Under the pieces are notes generated by a model. That model made no database searches and was not told where the DNA came from. It saw only the letters and a program-made list of their open reading frames with translations. This document shows, one piece after another, positions 20,960 to 32,789 of a DNA stretch of 64,000 nt. Each line of letters opens with the position of its first letter. Positions within the stretch are counted from its first letter, which is position 1. The DNA lies in NCBI GenBank assembly GCA_030142905.1, contig JASJOG010000082.1, positions 1,208,001 through 1,272,000 on the forward strand, read 5' to 3'. The DNA comes from Heliopora coerulea. Its lineage: Eukaryota; Cnidaria; Anthozoa; Scleralcyonacea; Helioporidae. The position numbers and the translations under genes were made by a program.

Positions 20960-23300
20960 GGTTAGTCTTGTTGATCTTGTTGGAATTGCTGTCAATTCAA
21001 ATTTGTCGTTTTCATTTGAATCTTTGACATTGTTCGGACCCTTTAATCTGATTTTCTAGTGGTAGACAAAACTTTGGAACTAATCACGCCCATCACGGCA
21101 GTTTCGGTTATGCAATCTTCTCGACCACTTAGCTTCACACCGTGTGAAGGTGATTAAGTATTAAGGGGCTAATAGGGACCTTTAGCAAATACGGTGGGAA
21201 CGTCAAAGACGACTTCCTTCCTTCAATAGAACATTTCATCCAAAACAGGGAGAACAGATAATTTTTTATCCCAAGAGTAATCCCAAGTCAACGCCGTCCT
21301 TGTCCTGAATACAACGTTATACACTCAGGGCGTCTAACATATTCAGAATGACGGTAGCACTTGAAGTGGTGAAAGTTGTTAGTTGAGTTTGACTCAACTG
21401 AGTCCTTTTAGCGACTGTGAAGTATTCTGGAGGTCGAAAAACAAATATCAAGTATCAAATACGACGTCAGCAATCCGTGGTTCCTTTTAAATGATCGAAT
21501 TCAGATTGCCTTATCACCGACGTTACCGTCCTAGCTTGTTTCAGGTCCCTAATGTTCATTGTAGTTAGCCAGGTCAGTGGCCTTAGCTTACAAAACCACT
21601 AACCTGCTATAAAACAGGCTAGACGGGTATGCCGCGTGCAGATCAGGGGACCGGTATCCAGGTTGCTTGGAGGGGGCAGGGGTTCAAATGATATACACTG
21701 GCGGAACCCAATAAAATCAAACTATTACAATAAGGGAAAAGAATGATATGTAATTTACTTCTTCCTTAAAAATGTATTTTTAGAAATAATGACTAGATAT
21801 CCTGCAGCCAGCGTTCTTGAAACCTAATCTTTACTGACTGCACATGTTTATCAAGGCCACCGTAAATTAAGTTTTAGCTTCTTTCTTGAGGAATCAATCT
21901 ATTATTATTTTACATTGGTTAACGCCAGACGATTTTATTTGTCAAGGGAAGAGTTAACTTGAAAAGAGTTAAGCAAACAAAAACCTTAATCAAAAAACCC
22001 CCTTGAACTTTGTCGAATATTGTAAGTAATTATTTGGTTTGTCGTAAGTTCACGTGAGTTTGTAACTGTAGTCATTGAGCCCACTGTTTTTTGTTGAACT
22101 TTGAGCCTTAAGCTTAATTAATCATTCACACCATGTCAAAAAACAAGTACTATATAGGCGTACAATATAGTTTCCAGACGACCCTAAATGTGAGACTGCG
22201 ACGTTTTGATCTCTGTGTGTTGGTCTGTCATCTCTTAAGTTAAGTTGGTTATCGTGCTGAAAGGTTGATAGTAATTAAAGTATTTAATCAGAAAGATACA
22301 GTCCCGGATCGTGTGTTTTTGAACCATCTGAAGCGCAACTACTAAGTAAAGTAGAAAAGACGCAAAAAACTTTAAAGCTGTTTATGCAGCAGAAGTGGGT
22401 AATGATTGTGGCATTTAGTTTTCGGGATCAAAAACAAAAAGTTTTATTTCTACATGGAAAATGTTTAGCCGGTACCAGATATCAGGGTAATCGCGACTGA
22501 GCAAGAAATGAAATAATTTGCCTCTTTCAAAGTTTCATTCTTTGGAAAGTACATATCAACAAGAATTTGACTTTACAAGAATTTGCTAGACATTTAATCA
22601 ACAAAAATCAAGGATGCATCTTTTTCTCGGGTAAACATATCCTTTTCATCGTCACAAGTATTTCATGTGACAGGATTCACAGAAAATGAAAAGCTTTTTG
22701 GTATTATTCCCTGGCACAGCAAGAATTTCATCAAAAGTATTTCCAAACACCATTAACATCACAAGTCTTTGAAATCGCAAAAGATATCTCAAGCTTCATG
22801 TATCACGTGATCTCATTTGTCCCGACGCATGCGCAGTTGAGGCTCCAAACTGGCCAATCAGATTCGGTTCATGGAAAGAAGAGTGTCTTAAGAGAGGGAA
22901 AAAATAGTCCATACAATTTTGATCTTATCTAAAATTACTGTTTAAATGATGAAAAATGGCATCCTTAATTTGTGAATATCTTACCTTGTTTCAGAGATCT
23001 TCAATGGAAAGAACTGTGTCTTAAAAAAGTCATTGATACGAAAAAATGGTCTGTTTGATTTTGATTTTATCAGAAAAATACCTATGACTGAATGATGAAA
23101 AACGGCGTTCTTAATTTTTCAGTATCATGCCTAGTTCCAGAAACTGTTCATGTTTTTGAAACACCGAGTCACATAAGCAGTGTGTCTTTCAAACCGCCAA
23201 AATCTGGCTCCCTAACCTTAAAACTCCAAAATCGTCAAACAATGATCAGCACTACCTTTTCGTTAGATCACTTGCTTTTGACTAAATTTTTATTAACTTC
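20960..23300. other. No gene recognised
   Basis: Non-coding. TAACCTGTAAAACAGGTTAGAC at 20911-20932 and a similar palindromic block near 21601-21625 are two copies of a short repeat. A copy of the TTTACATTGGTTAACGCCAG / GACGATTTTA family lies at about 21908. Confidence 0.4.
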
Positions 23301-23824
23301 ATTTAGCTTTTAGGAAAGATAAAGCAAGTGCAACTGAACTCGCGAAAATCCCTTTGGAAGAGCTCGTACTAAACCCGTTTAAGCCGGAATCCATTCATAT
23401 TGCACATTCCGTTGTACCTTTACAAAAGATTAACAAACAATAAAGATTCACGGCAGAAAGTAATAACTAAGACATTTTTACAATCTGAGATTTTTACTAG
23501 GAGGTTTTGGCCTGAGTCTCCCATGTACACACCAAACACGTGAGGTAGCAGGTCACTTAGGCTCTAAAATGCTCATAAAAACATTGGCAAAAACCAAGAC
23601 TTACCCAAAAAAGTCCGTGTAGTAAGTGTCCACGAGAAACTTCCAGTAATGCGTCTGGATAAACTTGCTGAGAAAGATGTACTTTGAATTCTCAACTTCA
23701 TCGTATTTTAAATCCTCGAACAACCCTGGCAAACGCAAACAGACACAGACGATGACGGTGTCCATTATAATAATACTGGTGACGACGAGAATTATCAGTG
23801 TAATCAGTATGAATGAGAACGAAG

Positions 23825-23910
23825 AACAAGTAAAAAAAGGAAGAACAAGAAAAAAAGGAAGAACAAGAAAAAAGGAAGAACAAGAAAAAAAAAGGAAGAA
23901 GAAGAACTCT
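23825..23910. repeat. Purine-rich GGAAGAACAAGAAAAAA tandem repeat
   Basis: At least four imperfect units of about 17 bases, all purine-rich on the plus strand, in an intron of copy B. Confidence 0.75.
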
Positions 23911-24316
23911 TGCTTGTAGATAGAACGAGGTCCACGAGATCAACTGGCAAGGTTGTACATAGTCATTCCATCGTAGCATATTAACATGTTTTTGAATTAG
24001 ATATTGATCGAACGCAAAATTTCTTTAATATGCTTTTGTTTTATCTGACCCTGAAATGTTTTTAGCAGGAATATGGAACCCGAAAGTTAAGTACTTTTTT
24101 TCGATTAGCTTCATGTCACTTGATAAAGTTCGCACAATTTTCTACAGAATTTTTTTTTTGACTAGTTCTTAGTGACCCGAGGGAGGTCACATAGACTGAA
24201 AAATTTTGAAATGCAAAAATAAAAGTGGTGTGAAGATTTCATATTTTGGTTATACTTAAGTAACATCTGTACCGTCACCAATCGGTTAATGTGTTTCAGA
24301 GGTTTTATACCGTAAA

Positions 24317-24552
24317 GCCTGATTTCCATATAACCGCTACCATCGTTACGATCTCTGTGGTCGCTGTGATCGCTCAAAAAATTGACGCGGGTATCGCAGC
24401 ATTCATATGGAAATCATGAGCCCAGCGATCGTGACGACCACAGCAATCATAACGCTGGCGATTGCTGAGATAGAAAATTTTCTATCTTGGGGATCGCTGA
24501 GTTAATTTTTTGAGAGATCACAACAATCGTAGCGATAATATGGAATCCAGGC
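24317..24552. mobile_element. Foldback MITE, GCCTGRTTTCCATAT family
   Basis: The left end GCCTGATTTCCATATAACCG and right end (inverse of GCCTGGATTCCATATTATCG) are imperfect inverted repeats of about 40 bp, and the interior has further internal palindromes (GCGATCGTGACGACCACAGC). A related copy lies at about 50470-50797. No clear target duplication. Confidence 0.6.
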
Positions 24553-25939
24553 AGGATAAAAGCTCGTTCATAACACCTTTTCTAAATCATTATAAGAATT
24601 CTTCTCAGAAACGACAGATAGGAGCATGAAGACAGAGCTAAATCGACAAGTTTGGTCGACTATTTCACCGTTTTTAATTGATTTTCTCAATTCCATATAG
24701 TCGATATTTGGAGATCTCTTTATGGCGCCCAAACCATTCTGCTAATTTTTCCGCAGTCTAATAACGACTGATCTTCATTACCTTGGCCTGCAAACTTCAG
24801 AACGGAAGGATGCGTGTCCGCCATCAATAAGTAGTCCCCAGGCTCCATGTAGCGCAAGAAATATTCCATGGTTATGTGCAAGTAGGCATGCGCATCTTCA
24901 CAAATCAACCAAGGATGAGGCAATTCCTAAAACATAAAGTGATGTTGTAAAATTTACACTTTCAAAAACAGAGATTGTTTCGTGGTAAATGTTTGCGCAT
25001 ACGATTTTTGTTCAAGAGTTGAGAGGTATCAACCAGTGAACACATACTGTTGAGGTGAAAGTCCTTCGTTCGGGTGAAATGTTGAATGATATAAAAAGTA
25101 AGTGATATTTCTACAGGTAAAAAAGCAATGTGACGAAATGTGACGCGATGTGACCAATTTCAAAACCAACCTATCGGCATATCCTTTCGTGCATTTTCAC
25201 TGGAGGGTTCGAATTGCGCCGGACCCAATACAAATAGACGAAAAGTCTCCCTACCCTTGGCAGGACCCGAGAGCACTCTTTATTGTACAACCAAAAAATA
25301 ACAAAAAAAGTATATAACGACCACTTAGTCCAATAACGTTAATACAGGTGCAACGCACGATGTATTCTTTAGGTAGGGGTACCGGGGATAGCGTTAGTGA
25401 TATTACTACAATGACGACGTAATCCCAGTATAAAAAGCGAAGGACATCGAGCGCATTTTTGTACGTGAATAAAATAACATCGTGAATTTACCAACTTGAT
25501 TATCTTACAAGAAAGATATTACCGCAACTTTTTGAAATCACGTCGCAGATTAACATACGTCCACCGACTGACCTTTAACATTGTTTCCGGGAACAAGTCT
25601 TTGATATTTTTGAGATCCCCGCAAATGCATGAGATGTCGTCTCTCTCCAGAGCGCGCCTGTCTGTTTTCTGAAGTAATTTCCACCGTGTATACTCCGGAT
25701 TTGATGCCGAAGCATTTAAGCACATCGGCATACCACACCGCGCACCCACCGGCATAGCTTCCATCCTCGATTAAAGTTGCTGGCTTCTCCCAATATAATA
25801 CCTCTTGCAAAATAACGAAGTCTAATGGTCTCTTCATCACCTGGATACCATTCCAAGTTGTCTGATACTTTCCTAAACACCATGAAAGAGTGTTTAATGG
25901 CTTGTTGGACGCATCCGATCTTATTCTCAAGATTTTTAA

Positions 25940-27635
25940 ATAAAAAGCCCAGGGAAGTGGGAAGAAGACTGGATATCATCTTTACCGAAGCTTGCTCGTT
26001 TTCCTTCAGTTCCGTAAAAGCGTAAGTTTGATCGCTTAAAGAACCAAGTTAATTTCTTACTTAACAGCACACATTGGCTTTTGCCGGTTAAAAACAGGCA
26101 AAAATAAGGGCAAAGAGTACGGCCTGTCCAGAGAAAAGCTAATTCGCTTTAACTGTAATTAATAAATACAAACACCTGATTTTCGAATTGAAATCAATAA
26201 TTCCCCTTGTCACTTCTCTGAATCTTCACAATGGCTGTGTTTTCACTAGGACGTTTAACTAGCTGAACATTCTTTTGAGGTGTATGCTTTCCGACCGAGC
26301 TAAAAGTGCTTTGCTGTTTTCACTGTAAAATTTAAGCCACTTAATTAATCGATGGTTGAAATTACAAAAGCGCACAAATTTAAAAATAGTGGGGGACGAA
26401 GCGCTATTCACGGCATTTCATTTCTTAATAACCACTGTTTCTAGTAAAGAAGAAGGCAATATTTACAGAGGCGGTGCATAATGTCTTTGTTTATGAGAAG
26501 GATGTGAAGAAACATGACATTACTGGCATTTCAACAGCGGAATGCGGCTGCTAATTGCAAACGTAAGGCGATGTGGGTTTATCCAAGACCTCAGGTCTGG
26601 TTTGAACAGCTTTTACTTGTTCGTTATAAAGGCTATCGGTGGAGTGAGAATGTTAGAGTAAGCTAGGACACTTTTCACCACATTTGTAGACTAGTTAGCC
26701 ACGAGTATATCAAGTAAAATACAATTTTCCGTTAAGCAATAAAAATGAGAAGCGGCTGGCTGTTACGCTCTAGCGATTAGCCACAAGGAATTCATACCGA
26801 ACCGTAGGACCAACGTTTGGAATAAGTCAATGGTCTTGAATAGGTTCTCAAGGTCTTTACCTTGGCGCTGGGTCATCCAAAGAAACTGAGGGAATTGTAA
26901 TTACTTGTTCGTCATTTCAGAAGCACGAGCCACGGTCCGTGAATGTCCAGCTATCATAGTTACATCGAAAATAAATCTTTTGACTTGCATCTGTCACCAC
27001 GCAAGATGTGACTGGTTCCTGAACACAGCAGGACAAGTTATACTCACTCGAGATATAGTATAACTTGTCCGCCGTTTCCATCGATCAAGGCGCGATAATC
27101 CCTTATTTTCTATAGTGAAAACAGTTTGCATTTTTAACTCGTTCAACTTCGAACGGGCTGTTTTCACTGCGCTTCTGGAGTTTTGTCGCCTTAACTGGTC
27201 GAACTTGTCTTAGTGAAAACACAGCCAATGCAATGTCCTCCGCACCACGTGACATTTTTATCATGGTTATATTGTTCCGAATATGATTAATTTTGCCGCC
27301 CCCTCTTGAGTTCACCGGCCAGTCTTACCAGTCTCAGGTAAACCGTGATTTCACAAACCAACTATCGCTCACAGACACTTTCATGATGAATACGGTCGTT
27401 GTCGTAATTCTCCATGCATTGCGTCTCCAACTTGTAGTGTTTTATTCCTTTTGAAATCAAATCGTCTCTCTATATAGACAGAGGTTATGCAAATTAGTAA
27501 GACAGTTATGCTATATACAAGAGAATAATACACATATATTAAATTGATGTACATTGGTAGTCGTGAAATTAAACATTAATTTGCTGCATTGTATGTCAAT
27601 CAGCCTACAACTTTTCATAAATTGTTTGGCAAAGT
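25940..27635. other. No gene recognised
   Basis: Non-coding. A short antisense-like pair TATACTCACTCGAGATATAG / TATAACTTGTCCGCC near 27040-27070 is the only structure noted. Confidence 0.4.
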
Positions 27636-27643
27636 ACATCCAT

Positions 27644-29309
27644 ATGGCGTTCAATCTCCACCAAAAATCAATTGATTCAGTTGATTAAGTTTAGTTGATT
27701 AATTGATTAAGTTGAGTCCACAACTTTGGACATCACGCCATCAAACATCTGCCTTGACACATCAACAATTGATTTCACACATCGCAACATTGCAGTTCAC
27801 AAATGCCAACCTTTAACTTGAAAGAACCGAACATCGAATATTCAAAATTCCTTTATTGATCGCACAGTTCGCAAGTTGCAACATCGCAGTTTATAAACAT
27901 CAATCTTCGACCTCCAACATCGCCCACATTAACACTGAATAGTGTTAACAAAGAGACTGCTACATCGGAATTGGTTCTTCAACGATATTCTTGGTCTCCG
28001 AAACAAACAACTTTGCGAGTTCCCATGTTCAAAGTTGAGTTCCGAAGTGCGTACCAACTCTGCCAAAAAGTACAGAATGTCATCATTACCTTAATTACAA
28101 ACTCCCGCCCCCCTCAAGTGATTCATAAAATGCGATACGGAATAAAGTTGAAACAAGATATGCCTTATCTGCGATTTCGGTATTCGGTTTTTAACTGCAA
28201 CCCAAAAAGGTGAGTTATTTGCATTACCAAAATAATATTTACGACGAATTCGGTTTTTAACAGTAACCCAAAATATCAGTTACATGCGATTACTTCGGGA
28301 CGAATAGACGAAAAAGTCGGGGACGAAATGACCAGATTCCCTCTCCACAGTTCACTTCGCTACGCCCAAAACGCCACTGATTTCTGCGACAGTAAATCCT
28401 TGACCTACCAAGAACTCCAAGAAAGCCAACTGATCCCTAAAAATATCGACCTTCGGTATTCCACTGGCGCTAACTTGACTCAATGGAGCCTGATAATGCA
28501 AGTGGGTGCAGTAATTATTGTCCACTATGTGATCCAGTTGATGGTGTACTGAAAACATTCTATTAACCAATATCATCGGGCACATCCAGTGTGACGAGCA
28601 TCCGATTAATGTAGGGCAAACTTAGTCTCAGAAAAAGCAGCCTTATTTTCAAAAAATCAACATCGTTTGGATTCCTGACCAGGTCGACGGAGTCCGCGAT
28701 GTTATTTAAAGCATTGATCACAGTGTTGAACGTCAACTCAGCCACTTAGTATCTTAGACTAACATGCAGACACGTGTAGTGAAGTGAATTTGCCGTCACG
28801 CAACTTTGTTCCTTATCGCATTTTATGTATCACATAAGGAGGGTGTGTGTGTTGGCATAAACGTAATGATGACACTCGGTACTTTTCGGCGGAGTTGGTA
28901 CGCACTTCGGAACTCAACTTTGAAGATGACAACTCGCAAAGTTGTTTGCTTGGGATATCAACAATATCGTTGAAGAACCAATTCCGATGTAGCAGTCTCT
29001 TTGTTAACACTATTCAGTGTTAATGTGGGTGATGTTGGAGGTCGAAGGTTGATGTTTGTAAACTGCAATGTTACAACTTGCGAACTGTGCGATCAATAAA
29101 GGAATTTTGAATATTCGATGTTCGGTTCTTTCAAGTTAAAGATTGGCATTTGTGAACTGCAGTGTTGCGATGTGTGAAATCAATTGTTGACGTGTAAAGG
29201 CAGATGTTTGATGGCGTGATGTCGAAATTTGTGGACTCAACTTAAATGTTGATGTATGAAGTTGAATGTTGAATGATAACTTTGATTTTTGGCGGAGATT
29301 GAACGCCAT
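27644..29309. mobile_element. Long-TIR element, 1,666 bp, with dead HTH ORF
   Basis: Arms 27644-28153 and 28797-29309 are diverged inverse complements over about 510 bp, beginning ATGGCGTTCAATCTCC. Flanks ACATCCAT (27636-27643) and ACATCCAA (29310-29317) fit an 8-bp target duplication with one change. The middle, on the minus strand, encodes MAELTFNTVINALNNIADSV ... and RDQLAFLEFLVGQGFTVAEI + SGVLGVAK, a helix-turn-helix like the N-terminus of integrase-core transposase proteins. TGA at 28349-28351 and a frameshift stop it. No catalytic DDE part remains. Confidence 0.7.
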
Positions 29310-30375
29310 ACATCCAATATACACCAGCTCATTAGTAATATCCGGTAATGAATAGCAATAAGGCTTACTAGAATTCTGTTTCTAATAAATACTAATTCAA
29401 CGACATAAAATTCGACATTAGCGAGATTCGTTGAAAACTAAGCCACAAAACGTCAAATAGAAAGGTTTCTTTTCGTCTCAAAATCACCACAATATCAGTG
29501 TTGTGGCATTCCAAAGAACAATAGGATTTCAGTGACCCAGGACGGATCACATGGCTGCTTTTAACAGTTGAGCAAACCGGGTTTGCCATAGTAAACGCCA
29601 TTATGTAATGTTATAAGCATTACTTAATGCACTTGCCACCAGAACCAACATTGTAACTGACAGTTGGTTGGTATCATTGCTAGCCAGTGAGTTGAAAGTT
29701 CCAATGTTCAATGGGTCGTATAACGTATAGCAATATTTTCGTATTGATGGGTCTTTACACCGAAAGGAAAATGATTGAAAACGAGGAGTTAGCTCGTAAG
29801 CTCTCTGGATAGGTCTCTCTAAGCTTGCACAACTTATCTATTGTATCGATTGATTGCATGGCAGCCATGTTAGTGGATTTTTAACCAGACAATCACATCA
29901 GCTACTTACAATTTTAACACTTTCCCAATTGACAACGAACTCTATCATTTTATTCTGTCTAACCCCACTATATTTGCCCGCCTGCTGATAAACACACCAG
30001 CAAGTGCATAATTATTCTGGTAGACAGAGTGGACAATGTCGGTGTTGTGCAACGGTTTCTTCGGGTAGATTAAGTTCACTTCTAACCCACAGGGTTGATG
30101 ATTAGAATGGTCGCGTAAGAAGTTCCGAACTTTGCCTGATTAGCACAAAGATACTTCAACAATTTAAGGAGGTTTATTTCAAATTCGACGGAGAAGAAAT
30201 CAAAAGGTTCAATATGTTCATCAATTCGTGCCATTTCGAATTTGGTCTCTTCTCGCTTTTCAAAGAAGGTAGAAGTAGGTTGGTTATGTGAATTCAAATT
30301 TGCGTCCTTACGATCCGTATCTAATCCTCGCTCCTCTGACACAATCGCGTTATGACCTCTTTCATCTCGAAATGT
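29310..30375. other. No gene recognised
   Basis: Non-coding after the target duplication of the long-TIR element. The ORF 30384-30082 has no recognisable feature. Confidence 0.35.
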
Positions 30376-30380
30376 ACTGA

Positions 30381-31124
30381 TCAATCAATCAATCAATCAA
30401 TCAAAGTAATTTATTTCTCCATTATGGCTTTTCAGAAATAATTACAATTCATAATTATGCGCGTTACAAATCTATATTTACATTAACATCATTAATTACC
30501 CAACCAATACATTTACAAATAATAACAAGGTAAAAATTTAGCTATTCATGCAGACTATAATAACAGCCATTTCAACTTTAAGGAACAAAATATTGATTTA
30601 TTAACAATTAGTAATTATTCCAACACTCTATATAATTTGTTCTTTATTAAATTCTTAAAAGTTCCTATGTTAGAGATGTTTTTAATATCATCCTCAAGTT
30701 CGTTCCATAACTTAGTCGCCCTATACAAGAATGAACGCTGCCCCGATGCAGTTCGATAAAGGGGAATCTGCAACTCGTCTTTACATCTTGTGTCTCGGTC
30801 ATGTGTTTGCGACCTAGATACAAATCTTCTGGCAAGATATGATAGAGCTAAGTCATTCAAACACTTAAATGTCATAACAGCATCTTTGTATCGCAACATA
30901 TAACCAACAGGCAACCAATCTAATTGTTTCAGTGCAGGCGTGATATGATCATACTTCCTTATACCTGTAACGATTCTTGCAGCAAAATTTTGCACGCTCT
31001 GTAGTTTAGCTATGTTCTTCGTAGAAGTATTTGCCCACACTGAGGAACAATAATATAGTTTACTAAAAACTAAGACATTTATAATCACTATTAAGGTCCG
31101 ATTGGTATCAATTAAATTAATCAT
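30381..31124 (-). mobile_element. LINE 3' fragment with (TTGA)n tail
   Basis: The minus ORF 31124-30615 (169 codons) is the C-terminal end of a non-LTR reverse transcriptase polyprotein: VFSKLYYCSSVWAN, KLQSVQNFAARIVTG, LDWLPVGYMLRYKD, and SFLYRATKLWNELEDDIKN. These are typical thumb/C-terminal motifs of CR1/Jockey-type LINEs. The 3' UTR ends in a TCAATCAATC (minus: TTGA) microsatellite at 30381-30403, as CR1-like LINEs do. The 5' end is truncated. Confidence 0.8.
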
Positions 31125-31323
31125 TAACAGAACAATGCAAAGGCCGTTTCAAACCAACAGACAAACGTTATCCATGCAATGCAGAAACCACCTTGCCTAT
31201 TGAATGCCATTTACCGATCGCGTGGATCATTATCCACCCGATAAGATTTCATCAAAGCTTTGAGCTGCCAAAAACTGACGTTTATATGAAATGAATCTAT
31301 TGCTAAATCAACTAGAATGACGC

Positions 31324-31653
31324 TTAATTTACCAGTGAATCTAGACTACAAGTAACATTCGTACCGTGACTTAGAATCTTAAGCATGTCAGCATCAAGAA
31401 CGCTCCTTCCCTCTCGATCTTCAAACTTTACGAAGCGATTTTCGTTGGTTTTTCTGTCCAAGTACATTTTATGTGATTTGCTATAAGCTTCAAGCATGAA
31501 ACAACTCTCGTTCTGGCCAGTTTCGCTAGACATAGCAGTGCTGGGTTTCCACGCAAAAGAAAATTCAACTTTAGCTGTCCACTTCGAATCTTGAAGCTTT
31601 GCATACTCCGGAAAAGTAACCTCTCTCCCACTGCAATGTGGTATGGGTACCAA
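31324..31653 (-). CDS. Unrecognised gene fragment (exon-like)
   Basis: Open minus frame of about 105 codons: YAKLQDSKWTAKVEFSFAW, then SETGQNESCFMLEAYSKSHK, MYLDRKTNENRFVKFEDREG and MLKILSHGTNVTC. It is paralogous to the broken copy at 20541-20830. No family recognised and no signal peptide or membrane segment. Conservation between copies at protein level, with the other copy damaged, suggests a real exon of a duplicated gene. Borders are not certain. Confidence 0.4.
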   Translation of the reverse strand: MVPIPHCSGREVTFPEYAKLQDSKWTAKVEFSFAWKPSTAMSSETGQNESCFMLEAYSKSHKMYLDRKTNENRFVKFEDREGRSVLDADMLKILSHGTNVTCSLDSLVN

Positions 31654-31862
31654 GATCTCGGGTTACTACATCGACGGGGCTACCCTGAAAGAGGCTAAGC
31701 GTGGGGGGAGTCCGTTTCCAAGGAGTTGACAGAGGGGCATGTAAATGTTTAGTGATAACAAGACATATGAATTGCAAAGTAACGAAAGAAACTGTTATCT
31801 TCCTAAGCCTAAACCTAATTTTCTGAAAATAGATTTTTTATAGGGAAGCTGCTGTCTTCATG

Positions 31863-31913
31863 AACGATAAATTTAACGGGTTGATTGAGATGACGCCCGT
31901 TAAATTTATCGTT
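31863..31913. repeat. 18-bp perfect hairpin at a PLE 5' break
   Basis: AACGATAAATTTAACGGG (31863-31880) and its exact inverse complement (31896-31913) flank a 15-base loop. It marks the point where the PLE ORF begins, with the inverted sequence continuing back into about 50 bases of PLE-like code on the minus strand. Confidence 0.75.
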
Positions 31914-32570
31914 ATTTATGACACGAAAAAAGTCTCCTATTTTATTTCTAACAAAGATAAGATTCCGGAAATGTCTCGCAATAATGTCGTCTATCAAATT
32001 ACTTGTCCTGGCTGCAACAAAACATATATAGGTAAAACCGACCGTTGTCTTCACAAACGCCTTTCCGAACATTCTACTCAACATAACACCAGTGCAGTTG
32101 CCCAACACTTTCTCGAATGTGAACACGCTCACTTCATTAATGACTTATACGATCAGTACGACCGACTAAATGACCTTCCCTTTTCTTCTAACACATCTAC
32201 CTCCATTAAAAATTTAATCTTTAATAACTATAAAATTCTTTATACCAGTAAGTCTACTAACACCAATAAACTTCTAATAATTGAAGCACTCCACATTAAG
32301 TTTAATAAACCTGAGCTTAATTCTGGGCTCAGTTGTTATCAGTTAGCCCAATTGTTCTATTCACGCTCAACCGCTTTATTAATGGTGGCGAGAACTTCTA
32401 ATTAGCACTTAGCATCTCAACATCTCAGCATGTAAATTAGGGATTACCGGTAGTGTTTCCTAATTCTGTGTCGATGATGTCATCACACCTCCTGTATATA
32501 GACTCTGGCATGTTTTTTGTAATTATCATTCTGTCTGAAGATGACTTTGGAATAAAGTCGAAATATCACA
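31890..32570 (+). mobile_element. Penelope-like element, 5'-truncated (family 2)
   Basis: The ORF to 32405 encodes PVKFIVIYDTKKVSYFISNK, then a GIY-YIG endonuclease with NVVYQITCPGC, TYIGKTDRCLHKRLSEH, VAQHFLECEH and LLIIEALHIKFNKPELN. Cys pair CPGC and Glu in the EA segment are in place. The 3' UTR carries the hammerhead-like core at 32535-32567. Family differs from the 7.5-9.2 kb pair. RT missing. Confidence 0.8.
32535..32567 (+). ncRNA. Hammerhead-like core with 6-bp stem II
   Basis: CTGAAGA-T, GACTTT-GGAAT-AAAGTC (perfect 6-bp stem II), GAAATATC. Stem III would be the palindrome AUAU followed by C, so pairing between two RNA copies is the likely form. This is among the best-formed cores of the set. 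Confidence 0.55.
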
Positions 32571-32789
32571 GTTTCAACAATAGTTTTATCTTGCATTGAC
32601 TCATATCTTGAGTTCTCAAGATGACTTTATTCTTCGGAATATGTTTTATTTTATACTTTTTGAAGTTGTCGGCTGGTCATGGTTTTTGGTCAAAAGGGAC
32701 TATATGGACGGATTTCTGGATTCGCAGATTGCCAGGGCTGGGACTCGTAGTATAATTAACGATCTTTATCCTATATTATCTAGTAAATA

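Larger units (their letters stand above)
23369..25937 (-). pseudogene. CmcI-type SAM-dependent enzyme gene, copy B (frameshift)
   Basis: Same four-exon structure as copy A: about 25937-25573, 24926-24782 (145 bp, as in A), 23725-23605 (121 bp, as in A) and 23417-23369. Exon 1 reads through NTLSWCLGKYQTTWNGIQVM and GSYAGGCAVWYADVLKCFGI, then loses frame by a 2-nt deletion near 25655 before returning as RALERDDISCICGDL. The SAM motif has EDGSYAGG where A has ELGSYTGG. Exon 2 retains the EDAH and PGDYLLMADTHPS segments. Exon 4 ends NGFRLKRV-stop. Different lesions in A and B mean each was damaged separately. Functional role of the family: methyl transfer or hydroxylation-linked tailoring in bacteria; in this animal it is unknown. 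Confidence 0.7.

Noticed and set aside
23665..23979. Lys/Arg-rich ORF and its antisense partner
   Set aside because: Produced by the GGAAGAACAAGAAA repeat; the true coding part here is the minus-strand exon 23605-23725.
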